From Streptomyces qaidamensis (GTDB lineage Bacteria > Actinomycetota > Actinomycetes > Streptomycetales > Streptomycetaceae): a stretch of 64,000 bases of DNA. Location of the stretch: NCBI RefSeq assembly GCF_001611795.1, contig NZ_CP015098.1:8432001-8496000 (forward strand), in the 5' to 3' direction. Below, piece by piece: positions 7,993 through 16,192 of this stretch; position 1 is the stretch's first letter; every line of letters begins with the position of its first letter. The translations under genes were made by a program, and so were the position numbers. Under the pieces are notes generated by a model that ran no database searches, was not told the DNA's origin, and worked only from the letters and a program-made list of their open reading frames with translations.

Positions 7993-9143
7993 CCGGTCGT
8001 GCCCCTGCCGACGGAGCGGATCTGGACGGATGCCGGATCGACGCGGTCGACGTGCACGCCTTCGAGGTGCCCACCGACGGCCCCGACGGCAGGGAACAGG
8101 ACGGAACGCTCGAGTGGGGCTCCACGACCATGGTCCTGGTTCGGGTGCACGCGGGCGGGAGAAGCGGACTGGGCTACACCTACGGAGATGTGTCGGTCGC
8201 CTCCTTCGTGGTGTCCAAACTCGCCCCGCTGCTGGACGGGCAGGAGGTCACCGCGCCGCCTGCGCTGTGGCACCGCATGGGCGTGCAGATCCGCAACGCG
8301 GGCCGCCCGGGTGTCGGAGCCATGGCCGTCTCCGCCGTCGACGTCGCCCTGTGGGACCTCAAGGCGAGGCTGCTGGACCTGCCGCTGGTACGTCTTCTGC
8401 CCGCCCACCACGACCGGGTACCGGTGTACGGCAGCGGAGGCTTCACGAACTACCCGATCGACCGGCTCACCGACCAGCTCGCCGGATGGGTCGGCCAGGG
8501 CATCCCCCGGGTGAAGCTCAAGACCTCCCGCGAGCCCGAATGGGACCCGCACCGCCTGACGGCCGTACGGAAGGCGGTCGGTGACGAAACGGAGATCTTC
8601 ACGGACGCCAACGGGGCCCTCTCACGCAAGGAAGCCCTGTACTGGGCACGCAGGTTCCATGACGAGTGGGACGTGCGGTGGCTGGAGGAGCCCGTCAGCT
8701 CGGCCGACCTGGAAGGACTGCGGATGCTCCGCGACCGGGGCCCGGAGCGCTTGGAGATCGTGGCGGGCGAATACGCCTTCACCGCACGGGATTTCGTCAA
8801 TCTCGTGGAACCCCCCGCCGTGGACTGCCTCCAGGCGGACATCACCCGCTGCGGCGGCATCACGGCGCTGCTGGAGGTGGCGGGCCTGTCGGCGACTCGC
8901 CACCTCGACCTGTCCGCCCACTGCGCCCCCGCGCTCTCCGCCCACGCGTTCTGCGCCGTACGCCGACTGCGGCACCTTGAGTACTTCCACGACCACGTGC
9001 GCGTGGAGCGACTGCTGTTCGACGGCACCCTGTCCCCCGATGAGGGCGCCCTGCGCCCCGACCCCGGGCGACCGGGCCTCGGGCTGGAGATCAAGTGGGC
9101 GGACGCCGAGCCCCACCGTGTCTACGCGGCGCAACCAGTCTGA
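7989..9143 (+). CDS. Enolase-superfamily enzyme (mandelate racemase/muconate lactonizing group)
   Basis: 384 residues, starting at a GTG that overlaps the previous stop. All superfamily residues are visible: the KxK base as KLK at 176-178, metal ligands D206 (FTDANGA), E233/E234 region (WLEEPVSS) and E261 (VAGEYAF), and H311 (SAHCAP). The enzyme should abstract a proton alpha to a carboxylate using Mg2+, as in sugar-acid dehydratases, racemases or cycloisomerases. The KxK plus C-terminal His pattern resembles the MR subgroup, but no sugar-acid specificity can be read. Tight coupling to a 2-keto-acid thiamine enzyme and a glycolate/lactate oxidase-like protein suggests a hydroxy-acid or sugar-acid catabolic route. 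Confidence 0.92.
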   Translation: MTGRAPADGADLDGCRIDAVDVHAFEVPTDGPDGREQDGTLEWGSTTMVLVRVHAGGRSGLGYTYGDVSVASFVVSKLAPLLDGQEVTAPPALWHRMGVQIRNAGRPGVGAMAVSAVDVALWDLKARLLDLPLVRLLPAHHDRVPVYGSGGFTNYPIDRLTDQLAGWVGQGIPRVKLKTSREPEWDPHRLTAVRKAVGDETEIFTDANGALSRKEALYWARRFHDEWDVRWLEEPVSSADLEGLRMLRDRGPERLEIVAGEYAFTARDFVNLVEPPAVDCLQADITRCGGITALLEVAGLSATRHLDLSAHCAPALSAHAFCAVRRLRHLEYFHDHVRVERLLFDGTLSPDEGALRPDPGRPGLGLEIKWADAEPHRVYAAQPV

Positions 9144-9171
9144 CCAGGCGTACTAAGGAGATCTGAACCCG

Positions 9172-12100
9172 ATGGCGAAGGCAACACGCCGCACGACGCG
9201 CGACATCCCGGCGAGGACGCATCCGGAGATCGCGGGACCGCCGCGGGCCCGCCACACCGTCGAGATGGGCAAACTGGAACAAGCCCTGCGCAAGGCGGTC
9301 GAGGGCGAGGTCCGCTTCGACGCCGGCTCGCTCGCGCTCTACGCCCAGGACGCCTCCAACTTCCGGCAGGTCCCGATCGCGGTCGTCGTGCCCCGCACCC
9401 TCGACGACGTGGTGGCGGCGCACAAGATCTGCCACCGTTTCGGCGCGCCCGTCCTCAGCCGCGGCGGCGGTACGAGCCTGTCCGGCGAAACGGTGAACGA
9501 AGCCGTCGTGATCGACCACTCGAAGTACCTCACCGGCATCGGCGAGACGGACGTCCCACGCCGCCTGGTCACCTGCGAGCCGGGCGTCATCAACGAGGAG
9601 CTCAACCGCCACACCGGCCGCCACAACCTGATCTTCGGCCCCGACCCCTCCTCCCACTCCCGTTGCGTGATCGGCGGCAACATCGGCAACAACTCCTGCG
9701 GCATCCACTCGGTGCAGTCGCAGCTGTACGGCCCCGGCCCGCGCACCAGCGACAACGTGCACGCCCTGGAGGTCGTCACCTACGACGGCGAACGCTTCTG
9801 GGTCGGCGTGGACGAGGAGAAGCACCTTGACGAGATCATCGCCGAGGGAGGCCGCAAGGGCGAGATCTACGCCGCGCTGCGCGACCTGCGCGACAAGTAC
9901 GCCGACGCCATCCGGGCGGGTTTCCACTCCGAACAGCAGGTGCCACGCCGGGTGTCCGGCTACAACCTCGACGAACTCCTGCCCGAACGCGGATTCAACG
10001 TCGCCCGCGCACTGGTCGGCACCGAGAGCACCTGCGCGACCGTGCTGCGCTCGACGCTCATGCTCACGCCCGGCCTGCTCCAGCGCACCACCGTCGTGGT
10101 CGAGTACGACGACCTCGCCGACGCCGCCGAGCACTGCGCCGAACTCGTCGAACGGTGGAAGCCGATCGGTCTCGAAGCGCTCGACGACCTGCTGATCCGG
10201 GACCAGCAGCTGGAGAACATGAACGCGGAGGACATCGAGGAGCTGCCGCGCCCGGGCGGCGGGGCGTGGCTGGTGGTGCAGTTCGGCGCGGACACCGCCG
10301 AGGAGTCCGTCAGCCGGGCGGAGGGTTTCACACGGTGGCTCACCGACGACAAGGGGTACGCGCCCGACCGCATCCGCATCGCCGAGAGCAAGCAGGAGGG
10401 CGGCACCAGCGAACACCTGTGGGCGATTCGCGAGAGCGGCCTCGGATCGACCGCGTTCCCGCCCGGCGGCAAGGACCACTGGCCCGGCTGGGAAGACTCC
10501 GCGGTGCCGCCCGACCGCATCGGCACCTACGTCCGTGAGTTGCGCAAGGTCATGGACCGACACGGCATCACCGGCGCCATGTACGGCCACTTCGGCCAGG
10601 GCTGCATCCACTGCAGGCTCAGCTTCGACCTGCGTACGGCCGACGGCCTGGCCACCTACCGGGCGTTCATGGAGGAGGCCGCCGACCTGTGCGTGAACAT
10701 GGGCGGCTCCCTCTCCGGCGAGCACGGCGACGGTCAGCAGCGCGGCGAACTGCTGGAGAAGCAGTACGGTCCGGAACTCGTCCAGGCCATGCGCGAGTTC
10801 AAGGCGATCTGGGACCCGCAGGGCAAGATGAGCCCCGGCAAGGTGGTCGACGCCTACCGGATGGACGAGAACCTCAAACTCGGCACCGACTACAACCCGC
10901 CCCGGCAGCCGGTGAAGTTCGCCTACCAAGAAGACGGCGGCGACTTCGCCCACGCCACCCTGCGCTGCGTCGGCATCGGCAAGTGCCGCGTGCCGCGGGC
11001 CGAGACGACGATGTGCCCCAGCTACCAGGTGACCCGCGAGGAGAAACACAGCACCCGCGGCCGGGCCCGGCTCCTGTACGAAATGCTCAAGGGCGACGTC
11101 ATCACCGACGGCTGGCAGTCCACCGAGGTGAAGGACGCCCTCGACCTCTGCCTGTCCTGCAAGGGCTGCACCAACGACTGCCCCGTCAACGTGGACATGC
11201 CCACCTACAAGGCGGAGTTCCTGCACCACCACTACAAGTCGGCCCGCCGGTGGCGCCCCCGCCACGCCTACGCGTTCGGATTCATCGACCAGGCGGCCAG
11301 GATCGCCTCCCGCATGCCGGAGGTGGCCAACCTCGTCACGCACACGCCGGGGCTCGCCCGCCTCGCGAAGCTGGCAGCGGGCATCGACCGCCGCCGCCCG
11401 CTGCCGCGCTTCGCGCCGATGACACTCCAGGAGTGGTTCGCCCGGCGGGGCGGCACCGCCAACCCCTCCGGACGTCCGGTGGTCCTGTTCCCGGACACCT
11501 TCAACAACTACTTCCACACCGGTGTCGGCGTGGCCTGCGTGGAGGCGATCGAGGCGGCCGGCTGGCGGATCGTCATGCCCGAGGACCACATCTGCTGCGG
11601 ACGGCCACTGTACGACTACGGCTTCCTGGGCGCCGCCGAGCGCTACCTGCACCGTGTACTGGACACGCTGCGCCCGCACCTGAGGGCCGGCACCCCGATC
11701 GTCGGCATGGAACCGAGCTGCCTGGCCGTCTTCAAGGACGAGCTGCCCAAACTGCTGCCCCATGACGACGACGCCCGGCGGCTGACCCGCAACGCCTACC
11801 ACTTCCCGGAGTTCTTCCAGAGCTTCGGCATCGAGCCACCGAAGCTCGACGGCAAGGCGCTGCTGTGGGGCCATTGCCACCACCGCGCGACCGGCGGCAT
11901 GAGCCCCGAGCAGGAGTTGCTGGAGAAGATGGGCCTCACCGTGCGGAACCTTCAGGGCGGGTGCTGCGGACTCGCCGGATCGTGGGGCTTCGAGGACGGC
12001 AAGTACGACATCTCCATGGACTGCGGCGAACAGGCCCTGCTGCCGGCCGTCCGTGACGCGGACGACGACTGTCTGGTCGTCGCCGACGGATTCTCCTGCA

Positions 12101-12324
12101 AGACGCAGATCAAGGACGCCGGCACCGGACGGCAGGCCCTGCACGTCGCCGAGGTCATGAAACTGGCCCGAGGCGAGGGGGCTGGAGCCGCGTCCCGCCC
12201 GCTCAAGCGGGGCGCACTGCGGGTACCGACCCCGCCTTTGAAGGAGCGGACCTTGCGTGTCCTCGCCGTCGTCGGACTGGGGGCCGCCATCGGCGCGGCC
12301 GGAGTGGCCGTGGCGCGCCGCTAG
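9172..12324 (+). CDS. Fused FAD-linked oxidase / Fe-S oxidoreductase (glycolate or D-lactate dehydrogenase-like), membrane-anchored
   Basis: 1050 residues combining what are two subunits (GlcD and GlcF) in many bacteria. Residues about 50-230 are the FAD-binding PCMH domain (LSRGGGTSLSGETVNE, GGNIGNNSCG), about 270-550 the FAD-oxidase C domain (YGHFGQGCIHCR). Cys clusters follow (CVGIGKC near 599, CLSCKGCTNDCP near 660) and two CCG-type half-sites (HICCGRPL near 807, GGCCGLAG near 930). The last about 22 residues form a Gly/Ala-rich transmembrane helix, so electrons probably pass to the membrane quinone pool. AAGGAG 10 nt before ATG 9172. Likely oxidises a 2-hydroxy acid; it is the last gene of the thiamine enzyme operon. 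Confidence 0.93.
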   Translation: MAKATRRTTRDIPARTHPEIAGPPRARHTVEMGKLEQALRKAVEGEVRFDAGSLALYAQDASNFRQVPIAVVVPRTLDDVVAAHKICHRFGAPVLSRGGGTSLSGETVNEAVVIDHSKYLTGIGETDVPRRLVTCEPGVINEELNRHTGRHNLIFGPDPSSHSRCVIGGNIGNNSCGIHSVQSQLYGPGPRTSDNVHALEVVTYDGERFWVGVDEEKHLDEIIAEGGRKGEIYAALRDLRDKYADAIRAGFHSEQQVPRRVSGYNLDELLPERGFNVARALVGTESTCATVLRSTLMLTPGLLQRTTVVVEYDDLADAAEHCAELVERWKPIGLEALDDLLIRDQQLENMNAEDIEELPRPGGGAWLVVQFGADTAEESVSRAEGFTRWLTDDKGYAPDRIRIAESKQEGGTSEHLWAIRESGLGSTAFPPGGKDHWPGWEDSAVPPDRIGTYVRELRKVMDRHGITGAMYGHFGQGCIHCRLSFDLRTADGLATYRAFMEEAADLCVNMGGSLSGEHGDGQQRGELLEKQYGPELVQAMREFKAIWDPQGKMSPGKVVDAYRMDENLKLGTDYNPPRQPVKFAYQEDGGDFAHATLRCVGIGKCRVPRAETTMCPSYQVTREEKHSTRGRARLLYEMLKGDVITDGWQSTEVKDALDLCLSCKGCTNDCPVNVDMPTYKAEFLHHHYKSARRWRPRHAYAFGFIDQAARIASRMPEVANLVTHTPGLARLAKLAAGIDRRRPLPRFAPMTLQEWFARRGGTANPSGRPVVLFPDTFNNYFHTGVGVACVEAIEAAGWRIVMPEDHICCGRPLYDYGFLGAAERYLHRVLDTLRPHLRAGTPIVGMEPSCLAVFKDELPKLLPHDDDARRLTRNAYHFPEFFQSFGIEPPKLDGKALLWGHCHHRATGGMSPEQELLEKMGLTVRNLQGGCCGLAGSWGFEDGKYDISMDCGEQALLPAVRDADDDCLVVADGFSCKTQIKDAGTGRQALHVAEVMKLARGEGAGAASRPLKRGALRVPTPPLKERTLRVLAVVGLGAAIGAAGVAVARR

Positions 12325-12499
12325 AACCCCTGCACGGCCGCGGACGGGGTCACCCTTCCGTATGCACTGAGCGGGACGTGGCCGGTGGGCTGCTGCGAAG
12401 GTGGAGGGGACTGGTGCCCTCCTGTTGTACCGGCGGGTCGGTGCCGGCCCGGAGTGGCATGGGACCGCCCACGCCGACCGGGACGTACGAAGGAGCGAC

Positions 12500-12676
12500 A
12501 TGACCGAGTCCGTCGAACAAGAGTCCTTGGCCCTCGGCGCCGGCACCTGTGCCGGCGGGCCTCGGCGTCCGTCGGCCGGGGACGCGGCACCGTTCGCTCC
12601 GGCCGCGTGTCCGGCACCCGCCGGCCCGATGGCAGCGTTCCCGCCCTCGTTTCCCTCCAGCCGGATCCCGAGGTGA
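12500..12676 (+). CDS. Small ORF (58 aa) coupled to the hopanoid methylase
   Basis: ATG 12500 is preceded by a strong ribosome site (AAGGAGCGAC) and the stop ends 2 nt before the ATG of the radical SAM gene, so the two should be translationally coupled. The product is Ala/Pro-rich with three cysteines and no recognisable domain or membrane segment. It may be a leader peptide that drives translation of the methylase, whose own ribosome site (GAGGTGA) overlaps this stop codon. It may also be a chance frame. Confidence 0.4.
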   Translation: MTESVEQESLALGAGTCAGGPRRPSAGDAAPFAPAACPAPAGPMAAFPPSFPSSRIPR

Positions 12677-12678
12677 CC

Positions 12679-14172
12679 ATGCGTCTGCTCCTGGTTCACC
12701 CCAGCGCCTTGATGTACTCGGAGATCTTCCTGCGCCTGGAGCCGCTCGGCCTGGAGAGGGTGGCCGGAGCGGCCCGCGACGCGGGTCACGAGGTGAGAGT
12801 CGTGGATCTCCAGGTGACCGGCGAGAAGGAACTGGCCCGTACGTTCTCCTCCTTCCGGCCCGACGCTCTCGGCGTGTCCCTGAACTATCTCGCCAACATC
12901 CCGGAGGCGATCGCCATCGCCCGTGCGGCCAAGCGCACCGACCCGGGGTGCTTCGTCTTCTTCGGCGGTCACAGCGTGTCCTTCGTGGCCGAGGACGTCC
13001 TCGCGCAGAGCGAAGGAGCCGTGGACGCGGTGGTACGCGGCGAGGGGGAACCGGCCGTGCCCCTGCTGCTCGCGGCCGTCCGGGACGGCGGTCTGGAAAC
13101 TGTGCCGGGAATCGTCACACCGGCGGGCCGTGGACCCGGACCCCGGATGCTGCACGGCATCGACAGCCCTGTGCCCGCACGCGACTTGATGCGCCATCGG
13201 CGCAAGTACTTCATCGGGGAACTCGACCCGTGCGCATCCATCGAGTTCACCCGGGGATGCCCGTGGGACTGCTCGTTCTGCTCCGCCTGGACGTTCTACG
13301 GCCGCAGCTACCGCAAGGCCTCCCCGGAGGCGGCCGGGGCGGAGATGGCGAGCATCCAGGAGCCCAACGTCTTCATCGTCGACGACGTCGCCTTCATCCG
13401 CCCCGAGCACGGGCACGCCATCGCCGCGGAACTGGAGCGCCGCAGAATCCGTAAGCAGTACTACTTGGAGACGCGCAGCGACGTTCTGCTGCGCAACGAA
13501 GAGGTCTTTCAGCGGTGGACCCGTCTGGGGCTGCAGTACATGTTCCTCGGCATGGAGGCCATCGACGCCGAGGGACTGGACCTTTACCGCAAGCGGGTCA
13601 CCCCCGACGACAACTTCCGTGCCCTGGAGGTGGCGCGCCGACTCGGCATCAACGTCGCGATCAACCTCATCGTGGACCCGGCATGGGACGAGGAACGCTT
13701 CCGCCTCGTCCGGGAGTTCGCCCTGGCCGTCCCGGAGATCGTGCACCTCACCGTGATGACGCCCTACCCCGGCACCGAGATCTGGCACACCGAGTCGCGC
13801 AAACTCACCACCCGCGACTACCGGCTGTTCGACATTCAGCACGCCGTGGTGCCCACCACCCTGCCTTTGGACGTCTTCTACCGCGAACTGGTCAGGACCC
13901 AGGCGGTCATCAACCGCAAGCACCTGGGGCTGCGGACCGCGCTGGGCGCCCTGCGCGTACTGGGCGGCAACCTCGCCCGCGGGCAGACCAACTTCGCCCG
14001 GATGCTGTGGAAGTTCAACCGCGTCTACAATCCCGCCCGTCAACTGGCCGACCACCGCCGCCCCGTGCGCTACGAACTTCCGTTGCCCCAGCACCTGGAG
14101 ATCGGCAACCGTCAGGAACTGTACGTCCACAGCCGTCCCGCGCCCCGTCGTGAGGCCGAGCAGACGGAGTAG
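12679..14172 (+). CDS. hpnR: Hopanoid C-3 methylase, B12-binding radical SAM protein
   Basis: 497 residues. The start MRLLLVHPSALMYSEIFLRL and the following RLEPLGLERVA and LNYLANIPEA blocks match HpnR, which methylates C-3 of bacteriohopanepolyols using S-adenosylmethionine and cobalamin. Residues 1-140 form the B12-binding Rossmann domain. The radical SAM domain has its CxxxCxxC cluster as CPWDCSFC at 194-201, and a C-terminal extension follows. Product site: membrane hopanoids, linked to stationary-phase and stress survival. No other hopanoid gene is in view, so it is unlinked or part of a split cluster. ATG 12679 is preferred; GTG 12673 is possible. It lies on the same strand as the FAD/Fe-S operon but 355 nt behind it. 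Confidence 0.9.
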   Translation: MRLLLVHPSALMYSEIFLRLEPLGLERVAGAARDAGHEVRVVDLQVTGEKELARTFSSFRPDALGVSLNYLANIPEAIAIARAAKRTDPGCFVFFGGHSVSFVAEDVLAQSEGAVDAVVRGEGEPAVPLLLAAVRDGGLETVPGIVTPAGRGPGPRMLHGIDSPVPARDLMRHRRKYFIGELDPCASIEFTRGCPWDCSFCSAWTFYGRSYRKASPEAAGAEMASIQEPNVFIVDDVAFIRPEHGHAIAAELERRRIRKQYYLETRSDVLLRNEEVFQRWTRLGLQYMFLGMEAIDAEGLDLYRKRVTPDDNFRALEVARRLGINVAINLIVDPAWDEERFRLVREFALAVPEIVHLTVMTPYPGTEIWHTESRKLTTRDYRLFDIQHAVVPTTLPLDVFYRELVRTQAVINRKHLGLRTALGALRVLGGNLARGQTNFARMLWKFNRVYNPARQLADHRRPVRYELPLPQHLEIGNRQELYVHSRPAPRREAEQTE

Positions 14173-14205
14173 GGTGCCGGGCCGACCATTCCGCTGGGTC
14201 CGGAC

Positions 14206-14230
14206 GATTCACCGGTGGCGAAGCGGGTGA
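14206..14230 (+). promoter_or_regulatory. Candidate sigma-B-type promoter for the SPW gene
   Basis: GATT at 14206-14209, a 15-nt spacer and GGGTGA at 14225-14230 match the GNNT-N14-16-GGGTA(C/T) pattern and repeat exactly the spacing and -10 of the element at 6127-6151. It lies 42 nt upstream of GTG 14273, again a normal leader. Inference from pattern; two matching elements before two first genes make chance less likely. Confidence 0.5.
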
Positions 14231-14272
14231 CTCCATGGGCTGTCCAGAACTCGCACGAAGGGAGTGGCTCAC

Positions 14273-14698
14273 GTGACCACACAACCCTCGAGGATCGAGC
14301 AGCACCCGGATCTGATGGAACTGCAGGCACGCTACGTCGAGGCGTCGACGAAGCCGGCCGCACAGGCGACCGAGGGACTGAGCCTGCTGACGGGCCTGTA
14401 CCTTGCCATCTCCCCCTGGGCCGTCGGCTTCTACGACGCCCCTGCGCTGACGGTGAGCAACCTGATCAGCGGGCTTGCGCTGGCTGTGCTCTCGCTGGGC
14501 TTCGGCTCGGCCTACGAGCGAACTCACGGTCTGAGCTGGGTCGCTGCGGCCATCGGCGTGTGGACCATCGTCGCGCCCTGGGCCGTGTCCGACGCGCCGG
14601 ACTCCGTGGGGCCGGTCGTCACCAACGTCATCACGGGGGGCGTCGCCTGTCTGCTGGGGCTGGTGACGATTTCCCTCGCCCGGATGCAGCGCAAGTGA
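14273..14698 (+). CDS. SPW-repeat membrane protein
   Basis: 141 residues with two SPW-type repeats (ISPWAVGFYDAP and VAPWAVSDAPDS), each beginning with a membrane helix; about four transmembrane segments in all. GTG 14273 was chosen because GAAGGGAG lies 8 nt upstream; GTG 14264 would overlap that site. SPW proteins are common actinobacterial membrane proteins of unknown role, often associated with stress and envelope genes. A sigma-B-type promoter candidate sits just upstream. A second, divergent SPW-like gene is at 18479. Confidence 0.85.
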   Translation: MTTQPSRIEQHPDLMELQARYVEASTKPAAQATEGLSLLTGLYLAISPWAVGFYDAPALTVSNLISGLALAVLSLGFGSAYERTHGLSWVAAAIGVWTIVAPWAVSDAPDSVGPVVTNVITGGVACLLGLVTISLARMQRK

Positions 14699-14814
14699 TC
14701 CGGACCGTGCGCTGAAGGCTGAAGGCGCACTGCGATGGAGGGGCCGCCGATGCGGGCAGCCCTTCCATGTCTGCGCGAGGTGGTGAGCACCCACCCGAAC
14801 GTCGGAGGAGAGCC

Positions 14815-15402
14815 GTGGCGCGTAAAGTGACCTGGTCGGCCCTTCTCATGCTGGCCGGCAGTGCCCTGGTCGCCGTCGTCGTGCTGAGTCACTTGGCCGC
14901 GCTGCGCTTTCTGCTGGCGATCGTCCTCCTCCTGGCGGTCATCGCATTGCGGGTGCCGCACGCTTACGAGGCGGCGTTCTCTCTTGTCGTCGTCGGTGCC
15001 ATGTGGTGTGACGTCGGTGAGATCTACCGGCGGGTCGCGGAGCTTGATGCGCTGGTGCATTTCCTGCTGACCGCTACCGGCTCCGTGGTCGCCTTCTTCG
15101 CACTGCTGAGAATCGGTGGTCCGCCGCTGTGGGACGCTGCGGCTGAAGCCCGGTGGTGGGTGATCGTCGTTCTCGTCGGCATGGCGGGCACAGTCGGTGC
15201 CGTTCTGTGGGAAATGTATGAATGGGTCGTCGAAAGGATCGCGCCGGGTTCGATGAGGGTCGGTTACACCGACACCCTCGCTGACGTCGCGGTGGGCATG
15301 GTGGGAGCTCTTCTCGCCGGCCTCGTGTTCTCGCTGGTCTCCCGGGACACCCTCGCGGGAGGCGCTGGTGCGAGAGCGTCAGAGGAACGGAGGCCCTCCT
15401 GA
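14815..15402 (+). CDS. YjdF/DUF2238-like multi-pass membrane protein
   Basis: 195 residues from GTG 14815, with GGAGGAG 5 nt upstream. About five or six transmembrane helices. The blocks DALVHFLLTATGSV and WEMYEWVVER followed by VGYTDTLADVAVGM match the conserved acid/His pattern of YjdF-like (DUF2238) membrane proteins. The same blocks occur in the protein at 19690-20256 (DTLVHSVTPG, WELYEGLA, VGYTDTLVDLAVG), so the two are local paralogues. Function unknown; conserved Asp, His and Glu inside membrane segments suggest metal or proton binding. Confidence 0.82.
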   Translation: MARKVTWSALLMLAGSALVAVVVLSHLAALRFLLAIVLLLAVIALRVPHAYEAAFSLVVVGAMWCDVGEIYRRVAELDALVHFLLTATGSVVAFFALLRIGGPPLWDAAAEARWWVIVVLVGMAGTVGAVLWEMYEWVVERIAPGSMRVGYTDTLADVAVGMVGALLAGLVFSLVSRDTLAGGAGARASEERRPS

Positions 15403-15433
15403 ACCCTCCGACGGGTCCGGAAGGGCACGTGGC

Positions 15434-16192
15434 TCACCGCATGCCGGTGCTCTCCGCCCAGTGTTCCGCGAGTGGCCCCACCGTGAGGCCGGCGGCGCGG
15501 CAGGCGGAGACGATCTCGGGCAGGGCGGCGAGGGCTGCCCGCCAGCACTCAGGGGCGGACACCCGATCCGTGTCGTGCAGGAGCACCGTCCCCCCGCCAC
15601 GCAAGTCGGCCGCGACTGTGGTGACCACCGACGCGGGTGTGGCCACCGACGTCCAGTCCCGGCCCCAGGCCGTCCACAGCACGCAGCGCAGGCCGGCCGC
15701 GCGAGCGGCGGCCCAGCGGCCGGAGGTGAGGATGCCATAGGGCGGCCGGTACCAGCACGGACAGCGACCCGTCAGGTCGTGGAGCAAGCCGGCCGTGCGG
15801 CGCACAAGGCGTGCATCGGCACCGGGAGTGGGCAACCAGGGACGCTCGTGGGTCCAGCCGTGCACGCCCAGTTCATGCCCCCGGCGGACGGTCTCCAGAG
15901 CCAGGGAAGGGTGCTGTACGACGCTGCTGCCGAGAAGGAAGAAGGTCGCCTTGACCCCGAGGGCATCCAGAGCATCGAGGAAGAGGGGGGTGGACGCGGG
16001 GTCCGGCCCGTCGTCGAACGTGAGGGCGACATGATCGGGACGGCCCATGCCCGCCAGGCGGGGGAAACAACAGCGGCGCACCGCGGGGATCCATGTGACC
16101 GCAGGGACGATGTGCGCCGCTGCGCCGACGACCGCGGGAGTCAGCACGGTCGCCGCGGTCCGTGCGCCCGAGGAGCCGAGCCGGCCGGTCAC
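15434..16192 (-). CDS. Polysaccharide deacetylase (NodB-domain, carbohydrate esterase 4)
   Basis: 252 residues. The NodB motifs are present in order: TFDDGPDP (catalytic Asp-Asp pair), HGWTHERP (metal-binding His pair), YRPPYG and the late VLLHDTD. CE4 enzymes remove N-acetyl groups from peptidoglycan or chito-oligosaccharides with a divalent metal. A hydrophobic N-terminal segment (TVLTPAVVGAAAHIVPAV) should export or anchor it. GTG 16192 overlaps the stop of the upstream EamA gene (GTGA) and has GAGGGGAGG upstream, so it is the last gene of an SDR-EamA-deacetylase operon. Confidence 0.9.
   Translation of the reverse strand: MTGRLGSSGARTAATVLTPAVVGAAAHIVPAVTWIPAVRRCCFPRLAGMGRPDHVALTFDDGPDPASTPLFLDALDALGVKATFFLLGSSVVQHPSLALETVRRGHELGVHGWTHERPWLPTPGADARLVRRTAGLLHDLTGRCPCWYRPPYGILTSGRWAAARAAGLRCVLWTAWGRDWTSVATPASVVTTVAADLRGGGTVLLHDTDRVSAPECWRAALAALPEIVSACRAAGLTVGPLAEHWAESTGMR

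Noticed and set aside
9091..14130. Minus-strand open frame of about 1680 codons
   Set aside because: It is antisense to three well-supported + strand genes and to hpnR. Its composition (Arg/Gly/Val/Asp-rich, no domain) is the usual mirror of high third-position G/C.
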